DNA of 64,000 nt, taken from the NCBI GenBank assembly GCA_037974665.1, contig CM075764.1, positions 115,816,325 to 115,880,324 of the forward strand, written 5' to 3'. The first letter of the stretch is position 1, and the number at the start of each line of letters is the position of its first letter. Origin of the DNA: Ehretia macrophylla. Taxonomy: Eukaryota; Streptophyta; Magnoliopsida; Boraginales; Ehretiaceae. This document shows, in pieces, positions 1-10,322 of this stretch. Made by a program: the position numbers and the translations under genes. The notes under the pieces were generated by a model, which saw nothing but the letters and a program-made list of their open reading frames with translations, had not been told where the DNA came from and made no database searches.

Positions 1-233
1 GTAATCTTAGTTGGAAATGAAATTGAGATTGAAAATTTTGAGGCGTTTAGAGAATTAGATCAAAACTAAAGAGCCCAATTACAGCCGTTATGCTGCCGAT
101 TTTTCAGAGAATTTGTGGAGTTTAGGCTAAACGTTAAGTATTAAACCTTCATGAACGATTAAGTATGTGAAATGACTTGAATGTTTAGATCACTCCCTAC
201 TCTAACCTCTATAGGTCGGGTTGGGGTGTGACA
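1..233 (+). mobile_element. 3' end of a Ty3/gypsy LTR (family A), cut by the window edge
   Basis: The first 233 bases match the last part of the long LTRs elsewhere in this window (compare 8793-9024 and 54535-54767) and end in the same GGGGTGTGACA-type terminus. The satellite begins immediately afterwards at GTCCT. The rest of the insertion lies upstream, so I cannot tell whether this is a solo LTR or the 3' LTR of a full element. The left copy of the target-site duplication is not visible. Confidence 0.9.
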
Positions 234-3200
234 GTCCTTTTTGCGGCTCACGACGTATGATCCGGGATGAAAAACAGTGGAAAAGAAGAAAAGTGTCCCG
301 AAATTGATGAAAACGTTCAATTTTGGGCTCCAAAAACAGGCGCATCCGAGTAGGATTATTGCCCCTGTTGTAGAGCTCTCGGAGAGCTTTCCAACAGTAT
401 GTTGTGAGGCCTCGTAACTCCTTACGGATCAAAAGTTATGGGCACTAGAGTGACGGATACCTGGTCACAAGCCCCACGCCCTCGATTTGTGGGCCCAGCC
501 TCTACGTGAAGTGAAGTTGTCTTGCTTAAGGTGTCGTGGGATTCGGTAATAGAAATGTGATGCATTAGGTTGTCGTCCTTTTTACGGCTCACGACGTACG
601 ATCCGGGATGAAAAAATAGCGAAAAAGAAGAAAAATGTCCCGAAACAGATGAAAACGTTCGATTTTGGGCTCCAAAAATAGGCGCAGCCAAGCAGGCTTA
701 TTTCCCCCGTCGTAGAGCTCTCGTAGAGCTTTCCAACGGTATGCTGTGCGCTACATAACTCCTTACGGATCAAAAGTTATGGGTACCGGAGCGACGGATA
801 CCTGGTCACAAGCCCCACGCCCTCGATTTGCGAGCCCAGCCTCTACGTCAAGTGAAGTTGTCTTGCCCAATGTGTCATGGGATTCGGTAATAGAAATCTG
901 ATGGATTAGGTTGTCGTCCTTTTCGTGTCTCACAACATACGATCCGGGATGAAAGAACAGCTTTAAAGAAGAAAAGTGTCCCAAAACTGATGAAAACGTT
1001 CGATTTTGGGATTCAAAAACAGGCGCAGTCGACCAGGCTTGTAGCCTCCGTCGTAGAACTCTCAGAGAAATTTTCAACGATATGCTGTGCGCCGCGTAAC
1101 TCTTTACGGACCAAAAGTTATGGGTACCAAAGCGACGGATACCTGGTCACAAGTCCCACAGCCTCGATTTGCAGGCCAAGCATCTACGTGAAGTGAAGTT
1201 GTCTTGCCCAAGGTGCCATAGGATTCGATAATAGAAATGTGATGGATTAAGTTGTCGTCCTTTTTGTGGCTCACGACGTACGATTCGGGACGAAAAAATA
1301 GCACAAAGGAAGAAAAGTGTCCCAAAACTGATGAAAAGGTTGGATTTTGGGCTCTGAAAATAGACGCAGCCGAGAAGGCTTGCTGCCTCCGTCGTAGAAC
1401 TCTCGGAGAGCTTTCCAACGGTATGCTGTGCGCCTCGTAATCCTTACGGATCAAATGTTATGGGCACCGGAGCGACGCATGGTCATGAGCCCCACGCCCT
1501 CGGTTTGCGCGCCCAGCCTCTACATGAAGTGAAGTTTTCTTGCCTAAGGTGCCATAGGATTCGGTAATGGAAATGTGATGGATTAGGTTGTCGTCCTTTT
1601 CGCGGCTCACGACGTACAATCCGGGACGGAAAAACAGCGAAAAAGAAGAAAAGTGTCTTGAAACTGATGAAAACTTTCGATTTTGGGCTCTGGAAATAGA
1701 CGTAGCTGACCAGGCTTGTAGCCTCCGTCGTAGAGCTCTAAGAGAGCTTTCCAACGATATGATGTGCGCCGCATAACTCCTTACGGATCAAAAGTTAAGG
1801 GCAATGTTGCGACGGATACCTGGTCACAAGCCCCATGTCCTTTGTTTGCGAGCTCAGCCTCTACATGAAGTGAAGTTGTTTTGCCCAAGGTACCGTGGGA
1901 TTCGGTAATAGAAATGTGATGGATTAGGCTGTCGTCCTTTTCGCGGATCACGACATACGATCCGGAATGGAAAAACAGCGCAAGAGAAGAAAAATGTCCC
2001 GAAATAGATGAAAATGTTAGATTTTGGGCTCCGAAAATAGGCATAGCTGGGTAGGATTGCTGCCCATGTCGTAGAGCTCTCGGAGAGCTTTCCAATGGTA
2101 TGCTGTGCACCGTGTAACTCCTTATGGATCAAAAGTTATGGGCATCGGAGCGACGGATACCTGGTCACAAGCCCCACGCCCTCGGTTTGCGCGCCCAGCC
2201 TCTACATGAAGTGAAGTTTTCTTGCCTAAGGTGCCATGGGATTCGGTAATAGAAATGTGATAGATTAGGTTGTCGTCCTTTTCGTGGCTCACGAAGTACG
2301 ATTTGGGACGAAAAAACAGCATAAAAGAAGAAAAATGTCCCGAAACTGATGAAAACGTTCGATTTTGGGCTCTGAAAACAGGCGCAGCCAAGCAGGCTTG
2401 TTGTCCCCGTCGTAGAGCTCTCGGAGAGCTTTCCAACGGTATGTTTTGCGCTGCGTAACTCCTTCCGGATCAAAAGTTATGGGTACAGGAGCGATAGATA
2501 CCTGGTTACAAGCCCCACGCCCTAGATTTGCGGGCCCAACCACTACGTGAAGTGATGTTGTCTTGCCCAAGGTGCCGTGGGATTCGGTAATAGAAATGTG
2601 ATGGATTAGGTTGTCGTCCTTTTTGCGGCTTACAACGTACGATCCGGGACAGAAAAACAGCGCAAAAGAAGAAAAGTATCCCGAAACTGATGAAAACGTT
2701 CAATTTTGGGCTCCGAAAATAGGCACAGCCTAGTAGGATTGTTGCCCCTGTCGTAGAGCTCTCAGAGAGCTTTCCAACGGTATGCTGTGCGCCGCCCTTA
2801 CGGATCAAAAGTTATGGGCACCGGAGCGACGAATAACTAGTCACAAGCCCTACGCCCTCGGTTTGCGGGCCCAGCCTCTATATGAGTGAAGTTGTCTTGC
2901 CCAAGGTGCCGTGGGATTCGGTAATAGAAATGTGATGAATTAGGTTGTTTTCCTTTTCGCAACTCACGACGTACGATCCGGAATGAAAAAATAGCGAAAA
3001 AGAAGAAAAGTGTCTCGAAATTGATGAAAATGTTCTATTTTAGGCTCCAAAAATAGACACAGCCGAGTAGGCTTGTTGCCCCCATCGTAGAGCTCTTGGA
3101 GAGCTTTCTAACTGTATGCTGTGCACCGCGTAACTCCTTGCGGATCAAAAGTTATGGGCACCGGAGCGACGGATACCTGGTCATAAGTCCCACGCCCTCG

Positions 3201-5443
3201 ATTTGCGGGCCCAATCTCTACGTGAAGTGAAGTTGTGTTGCCTAAGGTTCCATGGGATTCGGTAATAGAAATGTGATGGATTAGGTTGTCGTCCTTTTCG
3301 GGGCTCACGACGTACGATCCGGGACAAAAAAATAGCGAAAAAGAAGAAAAATGTCCCAAAACTTATGAAAACGTTCGATTTTGGTCTCTGAAAATAGGCG
3401 CAGCCAAGCATGCTTGATGCCCCCGTCGTAGAGCTCTCGGAGTGCTTTGCAACGGTATGCTGTGTGCCGTGTAACCCCTTACGAATCAAAAGTTATTGGT
3501 ACCGGAGCGACGGATACGTGGTCAAAAGCCCCATGCCCTCGATTTGCTGGCCCAGCCTCTATGTGAAGTGATGTTGCCTTGCCCAAGGTGCCGTGGGATT
3601 CGGTAATAGAAATGTGATAGATTAGGTTGTCGTCCTTTTCGCAGCTCACGACGTACGAACCGGGACAGAAAAACAGTGAAAAGTAAGAAAAGTGTCCCGA
3701 AACTGATGAAAACGTTCAATTTTGGGCTCCGAAAATAGGCGCAGCATAGCAGGCTTGCTGCCCCCGTCGTAGAGCTCTCAGAGAGCTTTCTAACGGTATG
3801 CTGTGCACCGCGTAACTCCTTACGGTTCAAAAGTTATGGGCATCGGAGCGACGGATACCTGGTCACAAGCCCCACGCCCTCGGTTTGCGGTCCCAGCCAC
3901 TACATGAAGGGAAGTTATCTTGGCCAAGGTGCCGTGGGATTCGGTAATAGAAATGTGATGGATTAGGTTGTCGTCCTTTTCGCTGCTCCTGACGTACTAT
4001 CCGGGACAAAAAAATAGTGAAAAAGAAGAAAAGTGTCCCGAAACTGATGAAAACGTTCGATTTTGGGCTCCGAAAGTAGCCGACCACGGTTCTTGCCTCT
4101 GTCGTAGAGCTCTCAGAGAGCTTTTCAACGGTATGCTGTGCGCCACGTAACTTCTTGCAGATCAAAAGTTAAGGGCACCGGAGCGACGGATACCTGGTTA
4201 CAAGCCCCACATCCTTTGTTTGCGGGCCTAGCCTCTACGTGAAGTGAAGTTGTTTTGCCCAAGTTGCCGTGGGATTCTGTAATATAAATGTGATGGATTA
4301 GGTTGTCTTCCTTTTCGCGGCTCACGACATACGATCCGAGACGAAAAAACAGCGCAAAAGAAGAAAAGTGTCCTGAAACTTATGAAAATGTTCGATTTTG
4401 GGCTCCGAAAATAGGCGCAACTGGGTAGGATTGCTGCCATTGTCGTAGAGCTCTCAGAGAGCTTTCCAACGGTATGCTGTGCGCCGCGTAACTTCTTGCA
4501 GATCAAAAGTTAAGGGCACCGGAGCGACGGATACCTGGTCATAAGCCCCACGTCCTTTGTTTGTAGGCCCAGCCTCTACGTGAAGTGAAGTTGTTTTGCC
4601 CAAGGTATCGTGTGATTCGGTAATAGAAATGTGATAGATTAGGTTGTCATTTTTTTCGTGGCCCATGACGTACGATCAGGGATGAAAAAACAGCGTAAAA
4701 GAAGAAAAGTGTCCCGCAACTGATGAAAACATTTGATTTTGGGCCTTGAAAACAGGCGCAACTGAGTAGGCTTGGTGCCCCCATCATAGAGCTCTCGGAG
4801 TGCTTTCCAACGGTATACTGTGCGCCGCATAACACCTTACAGATCAAAAGTTATGGGCACCAAAGCGACGGATACCTAGTCACAAGACCTACGCCCTCGG
4901 TTTGCGGGCCCAGCCTCTACATGAAGTGAAGTTGTCTTGCCCAAGGTGTCGTGGGATTCGGTAATAGAAATGTGATGGATTAGGTTGTTGTCCTTTTCGA
5001 GGCTCATGACGTACGATCCGCGACGGAAAAACAACGCAAAAGAAGAAAAGTGTCCCAAAACTTATGAAAATGTTCAATTTTGGGCTCCAAAAATAGACGC
5101 AACCGAGCATGCTAGGTGCCCCCGTTGTAGAGCTCTCAAAGAGCTTTCTAACGGTATGCTGTGCGCCGCGTAACTCCTTAGGGATCAAAAGTTATTGGTA
5201 CCGGAGCGACGGATACCTGGTCACAAGCCCCACGCCCTCGATTTGCGGGCCCAGCCTCTACGTGAAGTGAAGTTGTCTTGCCCAAGGTGCCGTGGGATTC
5301 GGTAATAGAAATGTGATGGATTAGGTTGTAATCCTTTTCGCGGCTCACGATGTACGATACGGGACGGAAAAATAGCGCAAAAGAAGAAACGTGTCCCAAA
5401 ACTTATGAAAATGTTCGATTTTGGACTCCAAAAATAGACGTAG
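234..5443 (+). repeat. 341-bp tandem satellite, block 1 (about 15 monomers)
   Basis: The landmark CTCACGACGTACGATCCGGG recurs at about 247, 588, 929, 1270, 1606 and 1947, giving steps of 341 bp with one step of 336 where a monomer has a small deletion. Every monomer holds an A-rich purine stretch, the dyad AGCTCTC-N-GAGAGCT, the motif TTACGGATCAAAAGTTATGG and the motif GGTAATAGAAATGTGATGGA. Monomers differ by many substitutions and small indels. Open frames of about 60-116 codons arise in both strands of each monomer, but they are by-products of the repeat and I do not call them genes. Confidence 0.95.
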
Positions 5444-5464
5444 TGTGAGGCCCGACCTCGATTT

Positions 5465-5667
5465 GCGTGCGATACCTCATTTCGTGTGCCCTAACATAGA
5501 TTTGTGTGCCTTGACCTAGGTTTAAGAATCGTGTTTTGTTTTGTGTGCCTTGCATTGAATTATGTGCATTCATTTAGGGTTGCGTGCAATTACTTGAGAA
5601 ACGTGCAGTCATCTCGTAGTTCGTGCTTTACCTCGTAGTACGTGCCTTAAACCTAGAAAAGCGTGCC
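5465..5667 (+). repeat. Degenerate GTGC array, period about 19.6 bp, at LTR start
   Basis: GTGC occurs at 5467, 5486, 5506, 5545, 5564, 5584, 5603, 5623, 5642 and 5663, i.e. almost every 19-20 bp with one missing unit near 5525. The surrounding bases (CCTNNNCNTAGNTT-like) are only loosely repeated. The same array opens the other family A LTRs. It could be a cluster of protein-binding sites or simply a decayed minisatellite. Confidence 0.75.
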
Positions 5668-6751
5668 CTCACGCTAATCAAGAAAGCATCTTACACGAAG
5701 CACTAAATCATTAATTAATCCTACAAACTTCACTAACTAATATTAAATTGCTAATTCGACCCACTAGAAGACAAAATCTCACAAAAAGCTACACATTCTT
5801 TATTCTTTATTCCTTATTCTTTGCATATCCCAAACACAATTAAATATTGCTTAACCAAGACAAAAATTCAGATTTTGCACAAGCCTTGGCCGACCACTAG
5901 GAGCTTTGTGCATGCAATCCAATTTCAAAATTTATTCTCCAAACATTCTATGACAATTTAATGTCACAATGCATAAAAAATTTAACCCAAAACCCTACCC
6001 AATGCACCCATATTCTCGACCCATCTTCTTGCCATACTAGACAATTCAAAAATGTTCCTTGAAGACACAAAAATCTAAATTTGCAAGGCCCTAGGCCGAC
6101 AAGCATCTTTGCCCAACAAAGCTTTTCATTTTCTTTCATTTTCTCTCATTTCCTCTCATTCCTCTCTAATTTCTTCTCTCTCTCTCGGCCTTGGCTGAGT
6201 TTCTACACTTCATAGCTTAACTTCATCACTCAATGGTTCATCAAGACATGCAAGAAGCTTAGGATCTCGACCAAGCAAAACTAGGAGCAAAGAAGCACAC
6301 ATGCAAGCCTTTAGCACATCCATTTCGGCTTAGGTGGGTTTGTTAGCTCCCATTTTGTTTTCTTCTTGCTCTAACCACATGCACCTACTAAGAACTTGGT
6401 TACTAGGCTAGGAAATTAGAGAAATCCCAAGTTGTCTCTCGGCTAAGCAAGGAAAAAGGTCAACTTTGTGCTTCACCAAGAGTCTTGTGCATCTTCTTGT
6501 TGTTTTGCTAAGGTGAGGGCTAAAACTTCTTGAAAAGCTTTCAAAATCCACATGCATGCCCTTAAATGTCTATCTTTACTTCTGTAATTGTGATATATGT
6601 GTGTTCATGAGCTTTTGTAAACACGCATGGCAAGATATTTGGCTAGAATGTGATGATAGATGAAATCGGGTATGTGACAGCCTTCTTCCTTGTTGGTGCG
6701 AGGTGATTTTGACCAGGTAAAAGATGTTGAAAATGCGTGAAAATTGGTAGG

Positions 6752-7085
6752 TAACTAGTTTTGCCAGTTATGAATACTTTTCGCAGAAATAGGCCAAAGC
6801 TAATTTGGACTCTAAGGTCATCAAAATGGCTAATTTTCAAAATGTGTCTAAATCTGGAAAGTCTGGGAAAAAATGAAGCAGGTTTTGGCAGATTCACTGA
6901 CCTTGTAGAACGAACCCATTTTTACTTAGTAAATGATATCCAAAATGTATGAAATTTGGTGTGAATCTAGATTTTTCAGTTCTGGAAATTTTTGTCAGAA
7001 ATGGACTAAGGCTAAATCTGATCCTAAGGCCCTCAAAAACGACAGGTATTGAAATGTGTGCAAATCTGGACAGTTTTGTGTAGTC
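6752..7085 (+). repeat. Degenerate 212-bp direct duplication inside the LTR
   Basis: The stretch containing CAGAAAT (6784), CTAAGG and AATGTGTCTAAATCTGGA (6841) recurs about 212 bp later as CAGAAAT (6996), CTAAGG and AATGTGTGCAAATCTGGA (7053). The same pair is present in the other family A LTRs, including the minus copies near 20720-20940 and 58770-58990. The duplication is therefore older than the insertions seen here. Confidence 0.7.
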
Positions 7086-7788
7086 TCACTGTTTTGGCTA
7101 TAACTCTTGAACCCAAACTCCAAATGATGCGAGGTTTGTTTCTGAATTTAGTTCACTCATTAAGCTTTAATTTGACCTTTTTTCACTGGAATTAGAGATT
7201 TTTTGCTTGTCTTAATGATCGTGAGAAAACAGTCCATTGCAGTGAGGGTTTCACCTATTGATATGCTTAGAAAATTAATGTAGCTTCCCTTGTTGTATTA
7301 AATGCTTGGGATTGTGGCATTTGGATGTTGTGTGGACTGTTTTGAATGCTTGAGGGTGTTTGAATTGATCAATGCATGGCTTGAGCTTAATTACGAGATG
7401 ACTTGGGGTTTAATCGCACGGGTGAGCATGAAATGAAACCCTAATGGCTAGGAAAAAACTCGCTAAGCGTTGATCCTATGAACATCGTGTTTGATTATGA
7501 AATTAATAGGCTGTCCGTAGTTGCCCTTGTAGCCCTAAACGTGATTTTGATGATTCATATTGACAAGTAGGCCTTTCTTGCACCCGGTCCCACGTAGATG
7601 TCGTTGCATGATGAATAATCTTATTATTTGATTACGTGAACTTTGAGATGAGTTATATGCCTTGATTTTCATGCGTTACATGGCTGCCCGTTTAATATTC
7701 ATATAACTCCATGTGCTTTGTAAGTGAAATTTCCTGTCATATCGTGCCTCGCTTGTTTACTTGTCAATGTGCAATCTTATGATTGTTC

Positions 7789-7814
7789 GGAGGCAACCTA
7801 CTTTGTTGTCCTCC
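7789..7814 (+). promoter_or_regulatory. Conserved stem-loop 1 in LTR
   Basis: GGAGGCAAC, loop CTACTTT, then GTTGTCCTCC. The arms pair over nine bases with one bulged T. The structure is present in the other family A LTRs (for example around 16197, 28009 and 53527 on the plus strand, and as complement near 19962, 58019 and 62495). A related form, GGTGGCAAC-CTACTTT-GTTGCCTCC, occurs in the second LTR family at 23335-23359. Whether it acts as RNA or as a DNA dyad is unknown. Confidence 0.6.
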
Positions 7815-7839
7815 TAATGTGATATATTACATGTCATAA

Positions 7840-8049
7840 ATGTGTATTGTATACAAGGTTGCAACCTTGCATTCTGGAGTGGTAGCGTTCACGCACACCG
7901 AGCGGCATCGGGCTTGCTGGTGCAACCGTGCCTACCATTGTCCAATTACCTATCTGGGTTGGGGGCTAGACTTTCTCGGGGAGTTGGGTTGTAGGATTTC
8001 GGGGTACATCCGGAGTACACCCATTTGGCGTGATAAGGGGATGATTTGA
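7840..8049 (+). CDS. Short open frame in LTR (69 codons), function unknown
   Basis: A 69-codon frame of cysteine- and arginine-rich character lies over the best conserved part of the LTR. The equivalent frame is open in six of the eight family A LTRs: also 16248-16457, 28062-28271, 53579-53788, and on the minus strand within 57604-57990 and 62226-62471. It resembles no family I know. The copies are only a few per cent apart, so persistence may reflect youth, or selection on the DNA or RNA rather than on a peptide. I list it as a candidate only. Confidence 0.2.
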   Translation: MCIVYKVATLHSGVVAFTHTERHRACWCNRAYHCPITYLGWGLDFLGELGCRISGYIRSTPIWRDKGMI

Positions 8050-8118
8050 AGTCGGCCGCAACAACTGATACTGACATGAACTGAGAGAAAAAGCTCACCG
8101 TATCCTTTTCACTATGTG

Positions 8119-8124
8119 TATAAG
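8119..8124 (+). promoter_or_regulatory. Possible TATA box of the 5' LTR
   Basis: TATAAG within ACTATGTGTATAAGTACT, followed by GACCTCGGGG about 25 bases on. The motif is retained in the other family A LTRs. An alternative is GATATATTAC at about 7821. No transcript evidence is available, so the choice is a guess. Confidence 0.25.
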
Positions 8125-8297
8125 TACTATCGCTTGGTTCCTAGAGGACCTCGGGGATGAAAGATGGGTAATTGTGTCCTTTACTTTTATATTACGTTAT
8201 GTACTTACTTGTGATATATTTTTGCTTGCAAAAAATGATTTTTCATAAGTTGAACCAGAAAATGAGTTTCAAAACTTATTTCTAGTTCCCCCCTCAC

Positions 8298-8315
8298 TGA
8301 GTTCGTAAGGACTCA
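8298..8315 (+). promoter_or_regulatory. Conserved stem-loop 2 in LTR
   Basis: TGAGTT and GACTCA pair around a 6-base loop, just upstream of the CAG at 8334. In the second LTR family the same position (23953-23972) holds TGAGCTA / TAGCTCA, different arms that still pair. The structure is kept in every family A LTR I checked. Confidence 0.55.
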
Positions 8316-8333
8316 CCCTCTTTTATCATCTCA

Positions 8334-8396
8334 GGTGAAGAAGACCAGGAACAGGTACCCAAGGACAACGTGCCTAATGATGATTCCTTGGAATGA
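8334..8396 (+). CDS. Conserved acidic 20-codon frame after a splice-acceptor-like CAG
   Basis: After TTTTATCATCTCAG a frame of 20 codons rich in Glu, Asp and Gln runs to TGA. It has no start codon of its own, so it would need an upstream exon. The same frame, with the stop at the same distance, is kept at 28538-28600 (+), 54072-54134 (+), 19401-19463 (-), 57439-57501 (-) and 61915-61977 (-). In the 3' LTR of element 1 codon 7 has become TAG (16761-16763). The second LTR family has an unrelated but also acidic frame after its own CAG (23995-24075). Product and use are unknown. Confidence 0.25.
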   Translation, partial: GEEDQEQVPKDNVPNDDSLE

Positions 8397-9037
8397 TTGC
8401 TTGCCTTACGTGCTTTGCTTGACTATGGCCATTTTGTGAACAATATGTTGCTTGAAGACTATTTCTTATTTTGCTTGTTATTGTAATGTAAAAGGACCCC
8501 CATTGTAATTTGTGGTCTAATTTTGGCTTGTACTGATAATAACTAGATAGACACTACTATGGTCGTTTTGCTATCGTTATTGGCTAGTATCTATCATAGG
8601 ATTATGAAGTATCAGGTAAGGATTAAGTAAAATGAACCTATCCAATCTTAAGCAGGTACTCATTGATAAGATAAGATCAACAAGTACGTTTGTAACAAGG
8701 ATTAACAAACAAACGAGACATAGTATCATGCTAGGTTATTAATCAAATGAGACTTTGAGATAACTAGTAGGCGTTTCAATTGATGGTAAATAGTAATCTT
8801 AGTTGGAAATGAAATTGAGATTGGAAATTTTGAGGCGTTTAGAGAATTAGGTCAAACCAAATAGCCTAATTACAGCCGTTATGCTGCTGGTTTTCCAGAA
8901 AATTGTGGAGTTTAGGCTAAAACGTTAAGTATTAAACTTTCATGAACGATTAAGTATGAAATATGACTTGAATATTTAGTTCACACCCTAGTCTAACCTT
9001 TATAGGCCAAGTTGGGGCATGACACCTTATAGAAGAA

Positions 9038-9049
9038 TGGTATCAGAGC
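9038..9049 (+). other. Primer binding site of element 1 (initiator-Met type)
   Basis: TGGTATCAGAGC begins 14 bases after the end of the 5' LTR. It is the usual plant Ty3/gypsy site complementary to the 3' end of initiator methionine tRNA, used to prime minus-strand DNA synthesis. The following 250 bases up to the gag ATG at 9303 hold no feature I recognise. Confidence 0.9.
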
Positions 9050-9302
9050 TTAGATTTCTTAAGCCGGGTTTAACTCTCGGACCATGGGTAGAAGCCCTAA
9101 GGTTATTAGGATGACTTGTTTATGTGTTAGTATGTGATAATGTTAAGTGTGCCTTCTTTGTTTCTATTTGTTTATGTGATTAACATGTTTTAACTGTCTC
9201 TAGAATTGTGTATCTGTATAAAATTATATGTTGCATATCTTATGCATTAAATTCTTGTTTGTCGTATTTCAATAAATTGTGCATTGTAATATGTGCCTAT
9301 AG

Positions 9303-10322
9303 ATGGCTGGCCCTAGTACCCGCACAATCAATAGGAGCGGTGAGCCCCAAGAGACCGGAGATGCTTACCAAACTAATCCCGGCATGGCTATGTTTAATAT
9401 GATGGCGAATGCCATGGATCGCGTGTCGCGAGTGATGGAACGTCAAGATGCACGTGAATTAAACAACAACAACATGAATGATGGTAACCATGGGTGACAT
9501 AGCAGAATGAGGGAGTTCCTTGACTTTCGCCCGTCCAAATTTCACGGCGAAGCTAATGATGAGAAAGCAGAGGCTTGGCGGTCTGAGATCGAGAGGATTT
9601 TCAGGCCACTCGACTATACTGATGAAGAAAAGGTGGAGTTCGCTGTGTTTTTGTTGCACGGGGATGCTGAGCATTGGTGGCACACTGTGGAGGCACTTTG
9701 GGAAACTGATCATACCCCTCGCTTGTGGGGTAATTTCGTTAAGGCATTCAAGGAGAAATATGTACCTGCAGTTTCCAAGCAGAGGTGGATTGTGGAATTC
9801 ATGCACATGAACTAGGGTAACATGACGGTGGCCCAGTACGAGACTCGTTTTGACCGACTGTCCCTCTATGCTCAATACATGGTCAGTACCCCTGAGGTGA
9901 AGATGTGGAAATTTACTACTGGATTGAGGCCAGAAATTCAGGACCAGTTGGCTTCGCATGACTTCGATACCTATTCTGCTCTCTTTGCTGCTGCTTCCCG
10001 AGTTGAGAAGAGGAAACTTGATAGAGCCGGTTCGAGTCAGCCGAGCAAGAAACCATACCAGCCTCCCGATCAACAGAGGAAATTCCAGAGCCAGAGTCGT
10101 AGTCAAGGCCAGAGCCAAAACAGACTAGTTAATAACTGTGGCCTGACTAAAGCACCATCAGCCTCTTCCACCCGCGGATCCACATGTAGTTCACCTGCTA
10201 CTTAGTCTATCAACTGCTCTTACTGTGACAAGAAGGGTCACACCGAGGCCCAGTGCTGGAAGAAGTCGGGACGATGTGTGCGGTGTGGCAGTGATCAGCA
10301 TCAGATCAAGGATTGCCCTAAA
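9303..10322 (+). pseudogene. gag: gag of element 1 (capsid plus two zinc knuckles), three stops
   Basis: The frame opens at ATG 9303, the same start as in element 2 (55036), shortly after the primer site. The retrotransposon gag (capsid) domain covers about 9520-9970, including the segment around EHWWHTVEAL and KAFKEKYVP typical of plant Ty3/gypsy gag. A basic, Gln/Ser-rich linker follows. Then come two CCHC zinc knuckles, CX2CX4HX4C, starting at 10215 and 10275, which would bind genomic RNA. In-frame stops lie at 9495 (TGA, AGA in element 2), 9813 (TAG, CAG in element 2) and 10203 (TAG, CAG in element 2). No frameshift is needed to run from gag into pol, so the parent element made one polyprotein. 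Confidence 0.9.

Larger units (their letters stand above)
5444..9024 (+). repeat. 5' LTR of element 1 (family A)
   Basis: Starts TGTGAGGCCC and ends GGGGCATGACA, 3,581 bp. It has no long open frame. Contents in order: a GTGC-periodic array (5465-5667), a pyrimidine-rich tract just before TCTCTCGGCC (about 6120-6190), two splice-donor-like sites (6334 and 6513), a degenerate 212-bp direct duplication (about 6760-7080), a stem-loop (7789-7814), a short open frame (7840-8049), a possible TATA box (8119), a second stem-loop (8298-8315) and a splice-acceptor-like CAG at 8334. I could not place the transcription start or the poly(A) site from sequence alone. Confidence 0.95.

Noticed and set aside
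9459..10118. 219-codon minus-strand frame opposite gag of element 1, and a similar one at 54973-55572
   Set aside because: Antisense shadow of gag. It has no recognisable domain, and its counterpart in element 2 covers a different extent.
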